61,744 nt of DNA from SZAS-103 sp038316385 (GTDB lineage Bacteria > Pseudomonadota > Gammaproteobacteria > Xanthomonadales > Xanthomonadaceae). The DNA lies in assembly GCA_038316385.1 (NCBI GenBank), contig JBBQAN010000015.1:1-61744 (forward strand), read 5' to 3'. Position 1 is the stretch's first letter. Every line of letters starts with the position of its first letter. The position numbers and the translations under genes are program-made. Shown piece by piece: positions 19,672 to 27,715 of the stretch. The notes below the pieces were generated by a model that saw only the letters and a list, made by a program, of their open reading frames with translations, made no database searches and was not told where the DNA came from.

Positions 19672-20607
19672 CTACAGCGTCGTGCCTATGACTTGGGTGT
19701 TCAGATGGAAATTGCTTGCTACTGGCGTGGGATCGCTGTTGGCGGTATCGATGTCGGCAACGCCGACCGACGCGGCGTTGAGTTCTGGCGAAAGCCACGG
19801 CACGGCGCGCTTGGCTGTGCGCATTTCCTGTTGCCACTTCGATGTTGTATCGGTTTTGGTACCGAAGCGGAACATGACGGGAACCCGGATGGTGAAAATT
19901 GATGCGGTGCCGGCATCTGTCGATGTCGTCGACGACAGTTTGGCGAACGGAGAATCGTGCACCACGACGTTGAAACGCCACTTCTTGGCCGTGTCGAGCA
20001 CCGCTCGCTCGAATATGTTCGCGGCCGCGCTCAAATTACGGGGGCTACCCTTCACATTGAGCAGCGCGATCTGGGTGACGCAGGATTGTGCGACCTTGCC
20101 ATCAGGCGTCACCAGCAAATACAACAATGCATCTGCTTCCACTCCGTACGCCAATGCTTCTTGGGGATACTCGGGCGGCGTCGCCTTCGCGAACGAGATG
20201 CTGACCGCACCGTCTGGATGCGCTTCAGTATCGGCCACCACTCCATGAATTTCCGGAAAGGTCACGTTATCCACGCTGAGGCGAGAATCCGCGCCCTCAT
20301 CCTGCGCCGTCAGGGTGACTCGCATCTGCGTTTTTGCAATCACCTGCTTGCCGCCGACCATGACAGGTTGAAAGCGCCACGCGCGCACTTGGCGCTGCAA
20401 GATGTCGCTCACGTCTTGCCGCAATTTGGTCTTGATGAGGTAATCGGTGGGCACACCTTGCGCGTCGATGGTGAGCGTGCCATCCACGTGCAGGATCAGC
20501 GCTTGCTCCATCGGAACCGGCGCAGGCATGGCAAATGCAGAAACGCCGGGTGTCAGCAACGCTGCTGCGATGCACGCACACAGGATAGACCGGATGGCAG
20601 GATGCAT
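19672..20607 (-). CDS. Periplasmic protein with TonB C-terminal-like domain
   Basis: A 311-residue exported protein. Residues 1-27 form a signal peptide ending around GVSAFAMPA. Residues ~120-200 (ATPPEYPQEALAYGVEADALLYLLVTPDGKV) match the fold pattern of TonB C-terminal domains. It lacks the N-terminal anchor and Pro-rich spacer of a true TonB, so it is unlikely to energise outer-membrane receptors by itself. I start at 20607 because GGGGA lies about 10 bases upstream; the frame runs on to 20706. Confidence 0.7.
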   Translation of the reverse strand: MHPAIRSILCACIAAALLTPGVSAFAMPAPVPMEQALILHVDGTLTIDAQGVPTDYLIKTKLRQDVSDILQRQVRAWRFQPVMVGGKQVIAKTQMRVTLTAQDEGADSRLSVDNVTFPEIHGVVADTEAHPDGAVSISFAKATPPEYPQEALAYGVEADALLYLLVTPDGKVAQSCVTQIALLNVKGSPRNLSAAANIFERAVLDTAKKWRFNVVVHDSPFAKLSSTTSTDAGTASIFTIRVPVMFRFGTKTDTTSKWQQEMRTAKRAVPWLSPELNAASVGVADIDTANSDPTPVASNFHLNTQVIGTTL

Positions 20608-20711
20608 GACGTCGATTCCCCAAATGCGATGCAACAAGAATAGCGCGTGCCTTGCGTCGTGGACAGCGCTGCTGGCTCCACATAGCACGCAACCGATGGA
20701 CGGCATTGTGG

Positions 20712-21677
20712 TTATGGAAGTTCCACATTTCCGCCGCTGATCACGATGCCCACGCGCTGGCCTGAAAAACGTTCACGCTCGCGCAGCACGACTGCGAGTC
20801 CGACCGCAGCCGAGGGCTCGACGACGATCTTCAATCGTTCCCACAGCAACCGCATCGCCGCAACGATCTCCGCTTCGTCCGCGAGCAGGATGCCGTCGAG
20901 ATGGCTGCGCAGGATGTCGAAGGTGATCGGGGCAAGATGCCCGCGCAGGCCGTCGCAGATCGTCTGCGGCGTGCGGTCGATGATCAGTTTGTTTTCGCTC
21001 AGCGAGTCATGCGCGTCGGCGGCGGCAGCAGGCTCCGCGCCCCACAGCCGCGTTTTCGGCGACATCGCGCGCGTGGCGATGGAACAGCCCGACATCAATC
21101 CGCCGCCGCCGATGGGCGCGATCAATGCGTCGAGTCCGTCGCACTGACGCAACAATTCCAGCGCGACCGTGCCTTGCCCCGCGATCACGCGCGGATCGGC
21201 GAACGGATGCACGAGTTCGGCGCCAGATTTTTCGACCAGTGCGGCGGTCGCGGCGTCGCGCGCGGCCATGTTCGGCGAGCAGTCCGCGATGCGCGCGCCA
21301 TAACGTTCGATTGCGGCGCGTTTCACCTTTGATGCGTTTTCCGGAACTACGACTTGCGCACGCATGCCGCGCAGGCGCGCGGCCAGCGCCAAGGCCGCAC
21401 CATGATTGCCGGAACTCTGGGTGACAACGCCGCGTGCTACTTCGGATTCCGACAACGAGAACACCGCATTGCAGGCGCCACGAAACTTGAATGCGCCCGT
21501 GCGTTGCAGGTTTTCGCATTTGAAATGCAGCGCGCAGCCGGCCAGTTCGTCGAGGCTGGCCGAACGCATGATCGGGGTGACGTGCGCGTAAGGTGCGATG
21601 CAAGTTGCCGCATCCATGATGGCGAGCAAGTCGATCGAATGCGCGCGCGTAGTCAGCTTGGGTTCCATGAGTCGCAT
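20712..21677 (-). CDS. Threonine/serine dehydratase-like PLP enzyme (serine racemase family)
   Basis: A 321-residue fold-type II PLP enzyme. Lys64 in GAFKFRGA is the PLP lysine, SSGNHG binds the substrate carboxylate, and the glycine loop GGGGLMSG holds the PLP phosphate. Length and the absence of a C-terminal ACT domain fit the catabolic threonine dehydratase / serine racemase group rather than IlvA. Deamination of Ser/Thr (or threo-3-hydroxyaspartate) is likely; the exact substrate is not decidable. The start may be Met1 or Met4. It is divergent from pepN across 56 bases. Confidence 0.85.
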   Translation of the reverse strand: MRLMEPKLTTRAHSIDLLAIMDAATCIAPYAHVTPIMRSASLDELAGCALHFKCENLQRTGAFKFRGACNAVFSLSESEVARGVVTQSSGNHGAALALAARLRGMRAQVVVPENASKVKRAAIERYGARIADCSPNMAARDAATAALVEKSGAELVHPFADPRVIAGQGTVALELLRQCDGLDALIAPIGGGGLMSGCSIATRAMSPKTRLWGAEPAAAADAHDSLSENKLIIDRTPQTICDGLRGHLAPITFDILRSHLDGILLADEAEIVAAMRLLWERLKIVVEPSAAVGLAVVLRERERFSGQRVGIVISGGNVELP

Positions 21678-21733
21678 GCTAGCCTAGCGCCGCACTTCGA
21701 CGTACCTGCCTTTCCCCAACGCAGACCCATCGC

Positions 21734-24349
21734 ATGCCAGATTCCCGGCCGACTGGCCACGCCGAAGTGCATTTGTCCGATTACCGCGCGCCTGCCTGGC
21801 GCGTCGTCCATGTCGAATTGCAATTCGACCTCGACGCCGATGCCACCGAGGTCGTCGCGCGCCTGCATTTGCAGCCCGATCCGACGCAGCCCGGCGCGCC
21901 GCTCGTGCTTGATGGCGAGGATCTCGAACCGCTCGCAATCGCCCTCGACGGCGCGCCATTGGATAAATCGCGTTACCGCATCGATGCAGCGACGTTGACC
22001 GTGACCGGCATTGAACGCGCCTGCGTTCTGGAAACCCGCGTGCGCATCGCGCCGTCGCGCAACACCCAGTTGCAAGGGCTGTATCGCAGCGGCGACATCT
22101 TGTTGACGCAATGCGAAGCGCAGGGTTTCCGGCGCATTACCTGGTTCGTCGATCGGCCCGATGTGATGCCAACCTGGCGCATCGTCCTGCGCGCTGATCG
22201 CGGGCGCTACCCGGTATTGCTCGCCAATGGCAACCCACTGGAGAAACGCGATCTCGATGACGGACGCCACCAAGCGTCTTGGGACAACCCGCATCCGACG
22301 CCGAGCTATTTGTTTGCATTGGTCGCGGGGAAACTGGATTGCATCGGCAAGGACATCGTCACCGCCGAAGGCCGCACGGTGCGATTGCAAGTCTGGGCGG
22401 CGACGCCCGATGTTCCGCGTTGCGCCTATGCGCTCGGCGCGGTCGAACGCAGTTTGCGCTGGGACGAACGCCGTTTCGGTCGTTGTTACGACCTCGACGT
22501 GTTCAACATCGTCGCCGCGCAGGATTTCACCATGGGCGCAATGGAGAACAAGGGCCTGAATATCTTCAACGCGCGCTACATCCTTGCCGACGAGGACAGC
22601 GCGACCGACGCCGACTACCAGGGCATCGAATCGGTGATCGGTCACGAATATTTTCACAACTGGTCGGGTAATCGCGTGACCTTGCGCGACTGGTTTCAGC
22701 TCGCGTTGAAGGAAGGACTGACGGTGTTCCGCGACCAGGAATTCGTGTCCGACCTGCATTCGCGCGAGGTCAAACGCATCGAGGACGTGCGTCTTTTGCG
22801 TTCGCGGCAGTTCGCCGAAGACGCTGGCGCACTCGCGCATCCGGTGCGACCGCCGAGCTACCGCGAGATCAACAACTTCTACACGCTCACCGTGTACGAG
22901 AAAGGCGCCGAGATCGTGCGCTTGTTGCACACCCTGCTCGGCGAGGCGACGTTTCGCGGCGGCATGGATCGATATTTCGCGGACAACGACGGCCGCGCAG
23001 CGACGATCGAGGACTTTCTTGCGGCGCACGCGCAGGCGTCGGGTCGCGACCTCGCGCAGTTCGCACGCTGGTACGCGCAAGCCGGGACGCCGGAAGTGGA
23101 CGTCGAAGACACGTTCGACGATGCTGATGGCCGCTACACATTGCGCTTCACGCAGCGCCAACCCGCGACCGTCGGCACCGACGCGCTACCCATGCTGATT
23201 CCATTGCGGTTCGCGTTGTACGCGAGCGACGGCAGCCGGATCGATGCACCCGGCAATAGCGATGCCGCCGTTCACGGCGATTTGCTGGAATTGACGCGCG
23301 AACATCATGTTGTGGTGTTCGACGGTCTGCGCGAACGCCCGCTGCCGTCGTTCAACCAGGGTTTCAGCGCGCCGGTGAAACTGCGTTACGACTACACACC
23401 CGATGCACTCGCGCGGCTCGCGCGGCATGAGCGCGATGGCGTCAACCGTTGGGACATGTTGCACCGACTGGCGCTCGGTGTGTTGCTGCGCACGTTCGAT
23501 GCGGACGCCTCCGCCGAAGCCGCATTGTCGCTCGCACTGGGCGACCTGCTCGACGACGACGCTGCCGACCCGGCGTTCGTCGCCGAGTGCATGCAGTTGC
23601 CAGATTTCGATACGCTCGCCGATGCGCAGACGACGATCGACATCGACGCGATCCTCACCGCGCGCGTCGGCCTGTTGCGCAGGCTCGCGCTAACGCATGC
23701 AACGCGTTTGCGTCACCGTTACGATGCGCTGGAAATGCTGGCTGCGCATGGCCTCGACGGTATCGCGATGGGCGCGCGCCGACTGCGCAACCTTTGCCTG
23801 GCGTGGCTGACCGATATCGATCCGCAAGGCGCGCTCGCGATCGCGCAGTTCGATGCCGCGACACGCATGACCGACCGTCTCGGTGCCTTGCGTTGTCTGG
23901 CGCACGCCGGCGCACCAACTGCCACACAGGCGCGGGAATCTTTCGCAGAGCGCTATCGCGACGATCCGTTGGTCACCGACAAATGGATCACGGTCGTCGC
24001 TGCGCGCCCACATATCGATGCGGTCGAGAGCGTGCGCGGATTGCTCGAATCAACGTGGTGGACGCCGACCAATCCCAATCGCGTACGCGCCGTGCTCGGC
24101 AGTTTTTCGCGCATGAATCCGACTGCGTTCCATCGCGTCGATGGCGCCGGTTACGCGCTGCTCGTCGCACAATTGCCGATCCTGGATGCGATCAATCCAC
24201 AGGTTGCGGCGCGGCTTCTCGCGGGTTTCGAGAGCTGGAGGCGCTGGTCTGGCGTTCGCGCAACGCTGGCGCAGCAGACCTTGGAAACGCTGCGCGGAAA
24301 ACTGCTGTCGCGCGATAGCAACGATCTGCTGACGCGCTTGCTGGATTGA
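21734..24349 (+). CDS. pepN: Aminopeptidase N (M1 family)
   Basis: A cytoplasmic zinc aminopeptidase that clears N-terminal residues from peptides at the end of protein turnover. At 871 residues it matches the E. coli enzyme closely. The M1 signatures are present: GAMENKG near 267 (N-terminal amine recognition) and zinc motif HEYFHNW near 303, with the distal Glu about 20 residues on (LKEGLTVFRD). The C-terminal third is the helical DUF3458-type cap. It is divergent from the PLP dehydratase. Confidence 0.96.
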   Translation: MPDSRPTGHAEVHLSDYRAPAWRVVHVELQFDLDADATEVVARLHLQPDPTQPGAPLVLDGEDLEPLAIALDGAPLDKSRYRIDAATLTVTGIERACVLETRVRIAPSRNTQLQGLYRSGDILLTQCEAQGFRRITWFVDRPDVMPTWRIVLRADRGRYPVLLANGNPLEKRDLDDGRHQASWDNPHPTPSYLFALVAGKLDCIGKDIVTAEGRTVRLQVWAATPDVPRCAYALGAVERSLRWDERRFGRCYDLDVFNIVAAQDFTMGAMENKGLNIFNARYILADEDSATDADYQGIESVIGHEYFHNWSGNRVTLRDWFQLALKEGLTVFRDQEFVSDLHSREVKRIEDVRLLRSRQFAEDAGALAHPVRPPSYREINNFYTLTVYEKGAEIVRLLHTLLGEATFRGGMDRYFADNDGRAATIEDFLAAHAQASGRDLAQFARWYAQAGTPEVDVEDTFDDADGRYTLRFTQRQPATVGTDALPMLIPLRFALYASDGSRIDAPGNSDAAVHGDLLELTREHHVVVFDGLRERPLPSFNQGFSAPVKLRYDYTPDALARLARHERDGVNRWDMLHRLALGVLLRTFDADASAEAALSLALGDLLDDDAADPAFVAECMQLPDFDTLADAQTTIDIDAILTARVGLLRRLALTHATRLRHRYDALEMLAAHGLDGIAMGARRLRNLCLAWLTDIDPQGALAIAQFDAATRMTDRLGALRCLAHAGAPTATQARESFAERYRDDPLVTDKWITVVAARPHIDAVESVRGLLESTWWTPTNPNRVRAVLGSFSRMNPTAFHRVDGAGYALLVAQLPILDAINPQVAARLLAGFESWRRWSGVRATLAQQTLETLRGKLLSRDSNDLLTRLLD

Positions 24350-24452
24350 GGTTCCGCGCATTGCTCTGCGCATGTTCCCGGCAACAAAAGGGTTAAGCAC
24401 CGATTCACTCCGCGAGGCCAAGACTCGACGCGTCCAGGCAGAGGTGCCAACC

Positions 24453-24995
24453 ATGAGCCGCCGTAGCATTCTTCCAGTCGTCTTCGTTCTCGCTGTCGCG
24501 CTGAACGGTTGCGCAACCTATGACTCGGGCTACCGTTCGGTACATGCGGACGGCAATTATCGCGGCAATTACGATGGTGGCTATTACGCCGCAGCCTCGG
24601 AAGGCTCCGGTGATTATTACTACGATCGTCCCGAGGTCGAGTTCAACGATTTTTACGGCGGCTATGGATATCCGTATGCTGGATTTGGCTACGGTGTCGG
24701 ATATTTTCCGGGACAATTCGGCTTCGGATTCGGTTACTCGCCGTGGTTTTACCAACCGTGGTACGGCTACGGTTACCCCCGGCACCATTGGCATCGGCGT
24801 CATGGCGAATCGATCTACGGCGGGGCGGCAGCGGTGAACATGGGCGAAAACCACCAGCGTTGGCAGATGCAGCCTGGTGCGAGGCCCGCCAACGATTACG
24901 ACCGACCGGCCAGAGACGCGAACCGCGAATCGCGCGAGCGCAACTTTGATCGTGCGTCGCCACATGGACCGCATCACCAGCCCGGCGGACATTAA
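24453..24995 (+). CDS. Gly/Tyr-rich lipoprotein
   Basis: A 180-residue protein with a lipoprotein signal (VVFVLAVALNGC; lipidated Cys about residue 20). The mature part is dominated by Gly, Tyr, Phe and Pro (GGYGYPYAGFGYGVGYFPG), then turns basic and Asn/Arg/Asp-rich with a His-rich tail. I recognise no domain; it is probably an envelope surface protein. I start at MSRRSIL, which gives a clean lipobox distance. It lies 103 bases after pepN. Confidence 0.75.
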   Translation: MSRRSILPVVFVLAVALNGCATYDSGYRSVHADGNYRGNYDGGYYAAASEGSGDYYYDRPEVEFNDFYGGYGYPYAGFGYGVGYFPGQFGFGFGYSPWFYQPWYGYGYPRHHWHRRHGESIYGGAAAVNMGENHQRWQMQPGARPANDYDRPARDANRESRERNFDRASPHGPHHQPGGH

Positions 24996-25146
24996 GTCCG
25001 GCATCAACGATTGGCTGATTTTGTGACGTAAGTCGCGATTCGCAGCGCACGACTTGCACAGACTCTTGGCTACGCAGATCATGCGTGACTGACAATCAGC
25101 GTCGCATTACGACGCGTTACGACAAGGCGCGCTGCGCCAGCCCTGT

Positions 25147-25212
25147 CCGACGCCCGGTACGCGGTTCCAAGGATCCCCCTGTTCCTGAAGACCAGCCGGG
25201 CGTCGGCTTTTT
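25147..25212 (+). terminator. Long-loop inverted repeat with T-run
   Basis: Perfect 11-bp arms CCGACGCCCGG (25147-25157) and CCGGGCGTCGG (25196-25206) enclose 38 bases, followed by CTTTTT. It could end transcription from the lipoprotein gene 150 bases upstream, although the loop is long for an intrinsic terminator. The loop includes CCCCCTGTTCCTGAAGACCAG-like sequence that recurs near 25497-25515. It may instead be part of an RNA. Confidence 0.45.
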
Positions 25213-25431
25213 CGGCCTTGGCGTGCGCGGCTTATTGATCTGAATTCCGGGAGCCGCGGTCGCTTCCGGCGTCCTGCTCGCGACATGACCAACTTCGCTT
25301 TTGAAAACACTCTCGTCCGTTTGACCGCCATGGAGGGCGGGAATGCTGAAAATGTAGGAACATTTTTCAGTCGTGTGTTTCAGTCGCTTCCGGCCTCCTG
25401 CCTCTCGCGACATTTACACGTCCGTGTGTTT

Positions 25432-25472
25432 AAAAAAAATATGGCCGGGAGTCTCCCCCGAGGCTCCCGGCC
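25432..25472 (-). terminator. Strong intrinsic terminator on the minus strand
   Basis: Perfect 9-bp stem GGCCGGGAG (25443-25451) / CTCCCGGCC (25464-25472) with a 12-base loop. On the minus strand it is followed by ATA and eight T residues. No protein gene on the minus strand lies upstream, so its likely client is the candidate small RNA starting near 25543. Confidence 0.8.
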
Positions 25473-25543
25473 CTGCCCCTCGATCGCGGCAGTTGTCCCT
25501 GTTCCTGATGTCCAGCTACGCGTGCGGCGCGAAGCCGCAGGTG
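25432..25543 (-). ncRNA. Candidate sigma54-dependent small RNA (~110 nt)
   Basis: Inferred from a -24/-12 promoter at 25553-25570 and an intrinsic terminator at 25432-25472, giving a transcript of about 112 nt. The predicted RNA starts with a 6-bp hairpin (TGCGGC/GCCGCA). A likely unpaired stretch with GGA motifs (TGGACATCAGGAACAGGGAC) follows, then a 5-bp hairpin (CTGCC/GGCAG) and the terminator. The GGA-rich stretch resembles CsrA/RsmA-binding sequence, but a base-pairing role is just as possible. No open reading frame is evident in it. Confidence 0.5.
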
Positions 25544-25552
25544 CAGAATTTA

Positions 25553-25570
25553 AAGCAGGAAGCGTGCCAA
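25553..25570 (-). promoter_or_regulatory. Sigma54 (-24/-12) type promoter
   Basis: The minus strand reads TTGGCACGCTTCCTGCTT. GG and GC are exactly 10 bases apart, as sigma54 requires, and it is close to the consensus TGGCACG-N4-TTGC(A/T). The -12 C falls at 25555, placing +1 near 25543. An activator site was not identified. The first bases overlap a short palindrome (TGCCAATTGGCA, 25565-25576). Confidence 0.6.
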
Positions 25571-25704
25571 TTGGCATTTGTAGCTTGGTGAGTAGCGCCA
25601 TGCGCAAGAAAAATGTTCCGGAATGAATCGTGCGCACAATGCTCGGTACCGATATCCATGCGATCACGCCTGCCATGCAACTGGAATCCGGTATCGTGCA
25701 AGAC

Positions 25705-27594
25705 ATGAATCGGTATGACGTCATTATCGTCGGCGGCGGCCACGCCGGCACCGAAGCTGCCCTCGCATCCGCGCGTGCCGGCGCACGCACGCTGCTGCTC
25801 ACGCACGCAATCGAAACGGTAGGCGCGATGAGCTGCAATCCGGCGATCGGCGGCATCGGCAAAGGCCATCTGGTGCGCGAAATCGATGCTCTCGGCGGCG
25901 CGATGGCGCGCTGTGCGGATCATGCGGGCATCCAGTGGCGCCGCCTGAACGCGAGCAAAGGCCCTGCAGTGCGCGCGACGCGCTGCCAGGCCGATCGCGC
26001 GCTCTACCGAGCGGCGGTGCGACGCACCGTCGAAAACCAGCCGAATCTTGAACTGTTCCAGCAGGCTGTCGATGATCTTGTGATCGAAAATGATCGAGTC
26101 GTCGGCGTCATGACGCAAATGGGCTTGCGTTTCGATGCCGCATGCGTGGTGTTGACCGCTGGCACCTTCCTCGCCGGCAAGCTCCATATTGGCGCGGCGA
26201 ATTATTCTGGAGGCCGCGCTGGCGATCCACCTGCGACCGCGCTTGCGCAGAAACTGCGCGAAGGCCGCTTCGTGGTCGATCGGCTCAAGACCGGCACGCC
26301 ACCGCGCATCGATGGCCGCAGCATCGACTTCTCTGTGCTCGAAGAACAACCCGGCGACAATCCAGCGCCGGTGTTCTCCTTCCTCGGTTCGCGCGCCGAT
26401 CACCCGCGCCAGGTGTCGTGCTGGATCACGCATACGTCGGAGCGCACGCACGCCATCATCCGTGGCGCGCTGGATCGCTCGCCGCTCTACACCGGGGCCA
26501 TCGAAGGTGTCGGTCCGCGCTATTGCCCGTCGATCGAGGACAAGGTGGTGCGCTTTGCGGAAAAAACCTCGCATCAGATTTTCGTCGAACCCGAAGGACT
26601 GGACACGCAGGAAATCTATCCGAACGGAATCTCGACCTCGCTGCCGTTCGACGCGCAACTCGCGCTGGTGCGCAGCATCCGCGGCTTCGAGAACGCGCAC
26701 ATCACCCGGCCCGGATATGCGATCGAATACGACTATTTCGATCCGCGCGGATTGAAGGCATCGCTCGAAACAAAGGCCGTCGAAGGCCTGTTCTTCGCCG
26801 GCCAGATCAACGGCACGACCGGTTACGAGGAAGCCGCCGCGCAGGGCCTGATCGCCGGCCTCAATGCTGCGCTGAAATCGCAGGCGCGCGATGCGTGGGC
26901 GCCGCGCCGCGACCAGGCCTATATCGGGGTGCTGATCGACGACCTGATCACCCACGGCACCACCGAGCCGTACCGCATGTTCACCTCGCGCGCCGAATAC
27001 CGGTTGCAACTGCGCGAGGACAATGCCGATTTGCGATTGACTGAAACCGGCCGCGAGCTTGGGCTCGTCGATGATGCGCGTTGGGAAGTGTTCGACCGCA
27101 AACGCGAGGCAATCGAACGCGAAACTGCACGGTTGTCCGCATTGCGCGCTGCGCCCGGCAATGCGCTGGGTCACGCCATCGCAACCACGCTAGGCGTAAC
27201 GCTCAGTCATGACGCATCTGCACTGGAATTGCTCAAGCGTCCGGAGTTCGATTACGCCGCATTGATGCGCATCGATGCGATCGGCCCCGGCAGCGACGAT
27301 CCCGCAGTGACCGAACAAGTCGAGATCGGGGTGAAATATTCGGGCTACCTCGCGCGCCAGAACGAGGACATCGCCCGCCAGCGTCGCAACGAGGACACCG
27401 CGATTCCGGCCGACTTCGAGTATGCGGGCGTGCGCGGCCTGTCCAGCGAGGTTCTCGCCAAATTCTCGAAGGTCCGCCCGCAAACCATCGGCCAGGCCCA
27501 GCGCATCCCCGGCATCACTCCGGCCGCGATTTCGCTGCTGCTGGTGCATCTGGCCCGGCACAGCGGGCGCTCTCAGGCACGCCATACGGCATAG
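25705..27594 (+). CDS. mnmG: tRNA uridine-5-carboxymethylaminomethyl modification enzyme MnmG (GidA)
   Basis: With MnmE, this FAD enzyme modifies the wobble uridine of several tRNAs. From MNRYDVIIVGGGHAGTEAA it is 629 residues, exactly the E. coli length. The Rossmann FAD motif GGGHAGTEAA is at 10-19, followed by NPAIGGIGKGH, the GTFL and TGYEEAAAQG segments and the C-terminal helical domain. The frame extends 25 codons upstream to 25630, but the FAD motif then sits too far in. It stands alone here: mnmE and rsmG are not adjacent. Confidence 0.95.
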   Translation: MNRYDVIIVGGGHAGTEAALASARAGARTLLLTHAIETVGAMSCNPAIGGIGKGHLVREIDALGGAMARCADHAGIQWRRLNASKGPAVRATRCQADRALYRAAVRRTVENQPNLELFQQAVDDLVIENDRVVGVMTQMGLRFDAACVVLTAGTFLAGKLHIGAANYSGGRAGDPPATALAQKLREGRFVVDRLKTGTPPRIDGRSIDFSVLEEQPGDNPAPVFSFLGSRADHPRQVSCWITHTSERTHAIIRGALDRSPLYTGAIEGVGPRYCPSIEDKVVRFAEKTSHQIFVEPEGLDTQEIYPNGISTSLPFDAQLALVRSIRGFENAHITRPGYAIEYDYFDPRGLKASLETKAVEGLFFAGQINGTTGYEEAAAQGLIAGLNAALKSQARDAWAPRRDQAYIGVLIDDLITHGTTEPYRMFTSRAEYRLQLREDNADLRLTETGRELGLVDDARWEVFDRKREAIERETARLSALRAAPGNALGHAIATTLGVTLSHDASALELLKRPEFDYAALMRIDAIGPGSDDPAVTEQVEIGVKYSGYLARQNEDIARQRRNEDTAIPADFEYAGVRGLSSEVLAKFSKVRPQTIGQAQRIPGITPAAISLLLVHLARHSGRSQARHTA

Positions 27595-27715
27595 TGCGGT
27601 CTGCACGGGCTTGTATTAAGATACCGTTACGCCAGCATTGCGCTGACGGGTGGACGCCGGGCAACCGGCCTGCCTTTCTCCGTTCCGAAACCAAATCGCG
27701 ACCAGGAGTTTCCCC

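Larger units (their letters stand above)
24996..25704. other. Structured intergenic region between the lipoprotein gene and mnmG
   Basis: About 700 bases without a convincing protein gene. It holds an 11-bp inverted repeat with a T-run (25147-25212), a near-duplicate block (25259-25286 and 25383-25413), an AT-rich hairpin at 25346-25371, a strong minus-strand intrinsic terminator (25432-25472) and a sigma54-type promoter pointing left (25553-25570). On the minus strand GGA is frequent (about 16 in 410 bases by hand count). The sequence looks like small-RNA territory. Confidence 0.6.

Noticed and set aside
25117..25413. 98-codon minus-strand frame in the lipoprotein-mnmG interval
   Set aside because: Proline/arginine/threonine-rich product with no ribosome site, running across several inverted repeats; the RNA-like structures explain the sequence better. 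Conservation of the protein in relatives would reopen this.
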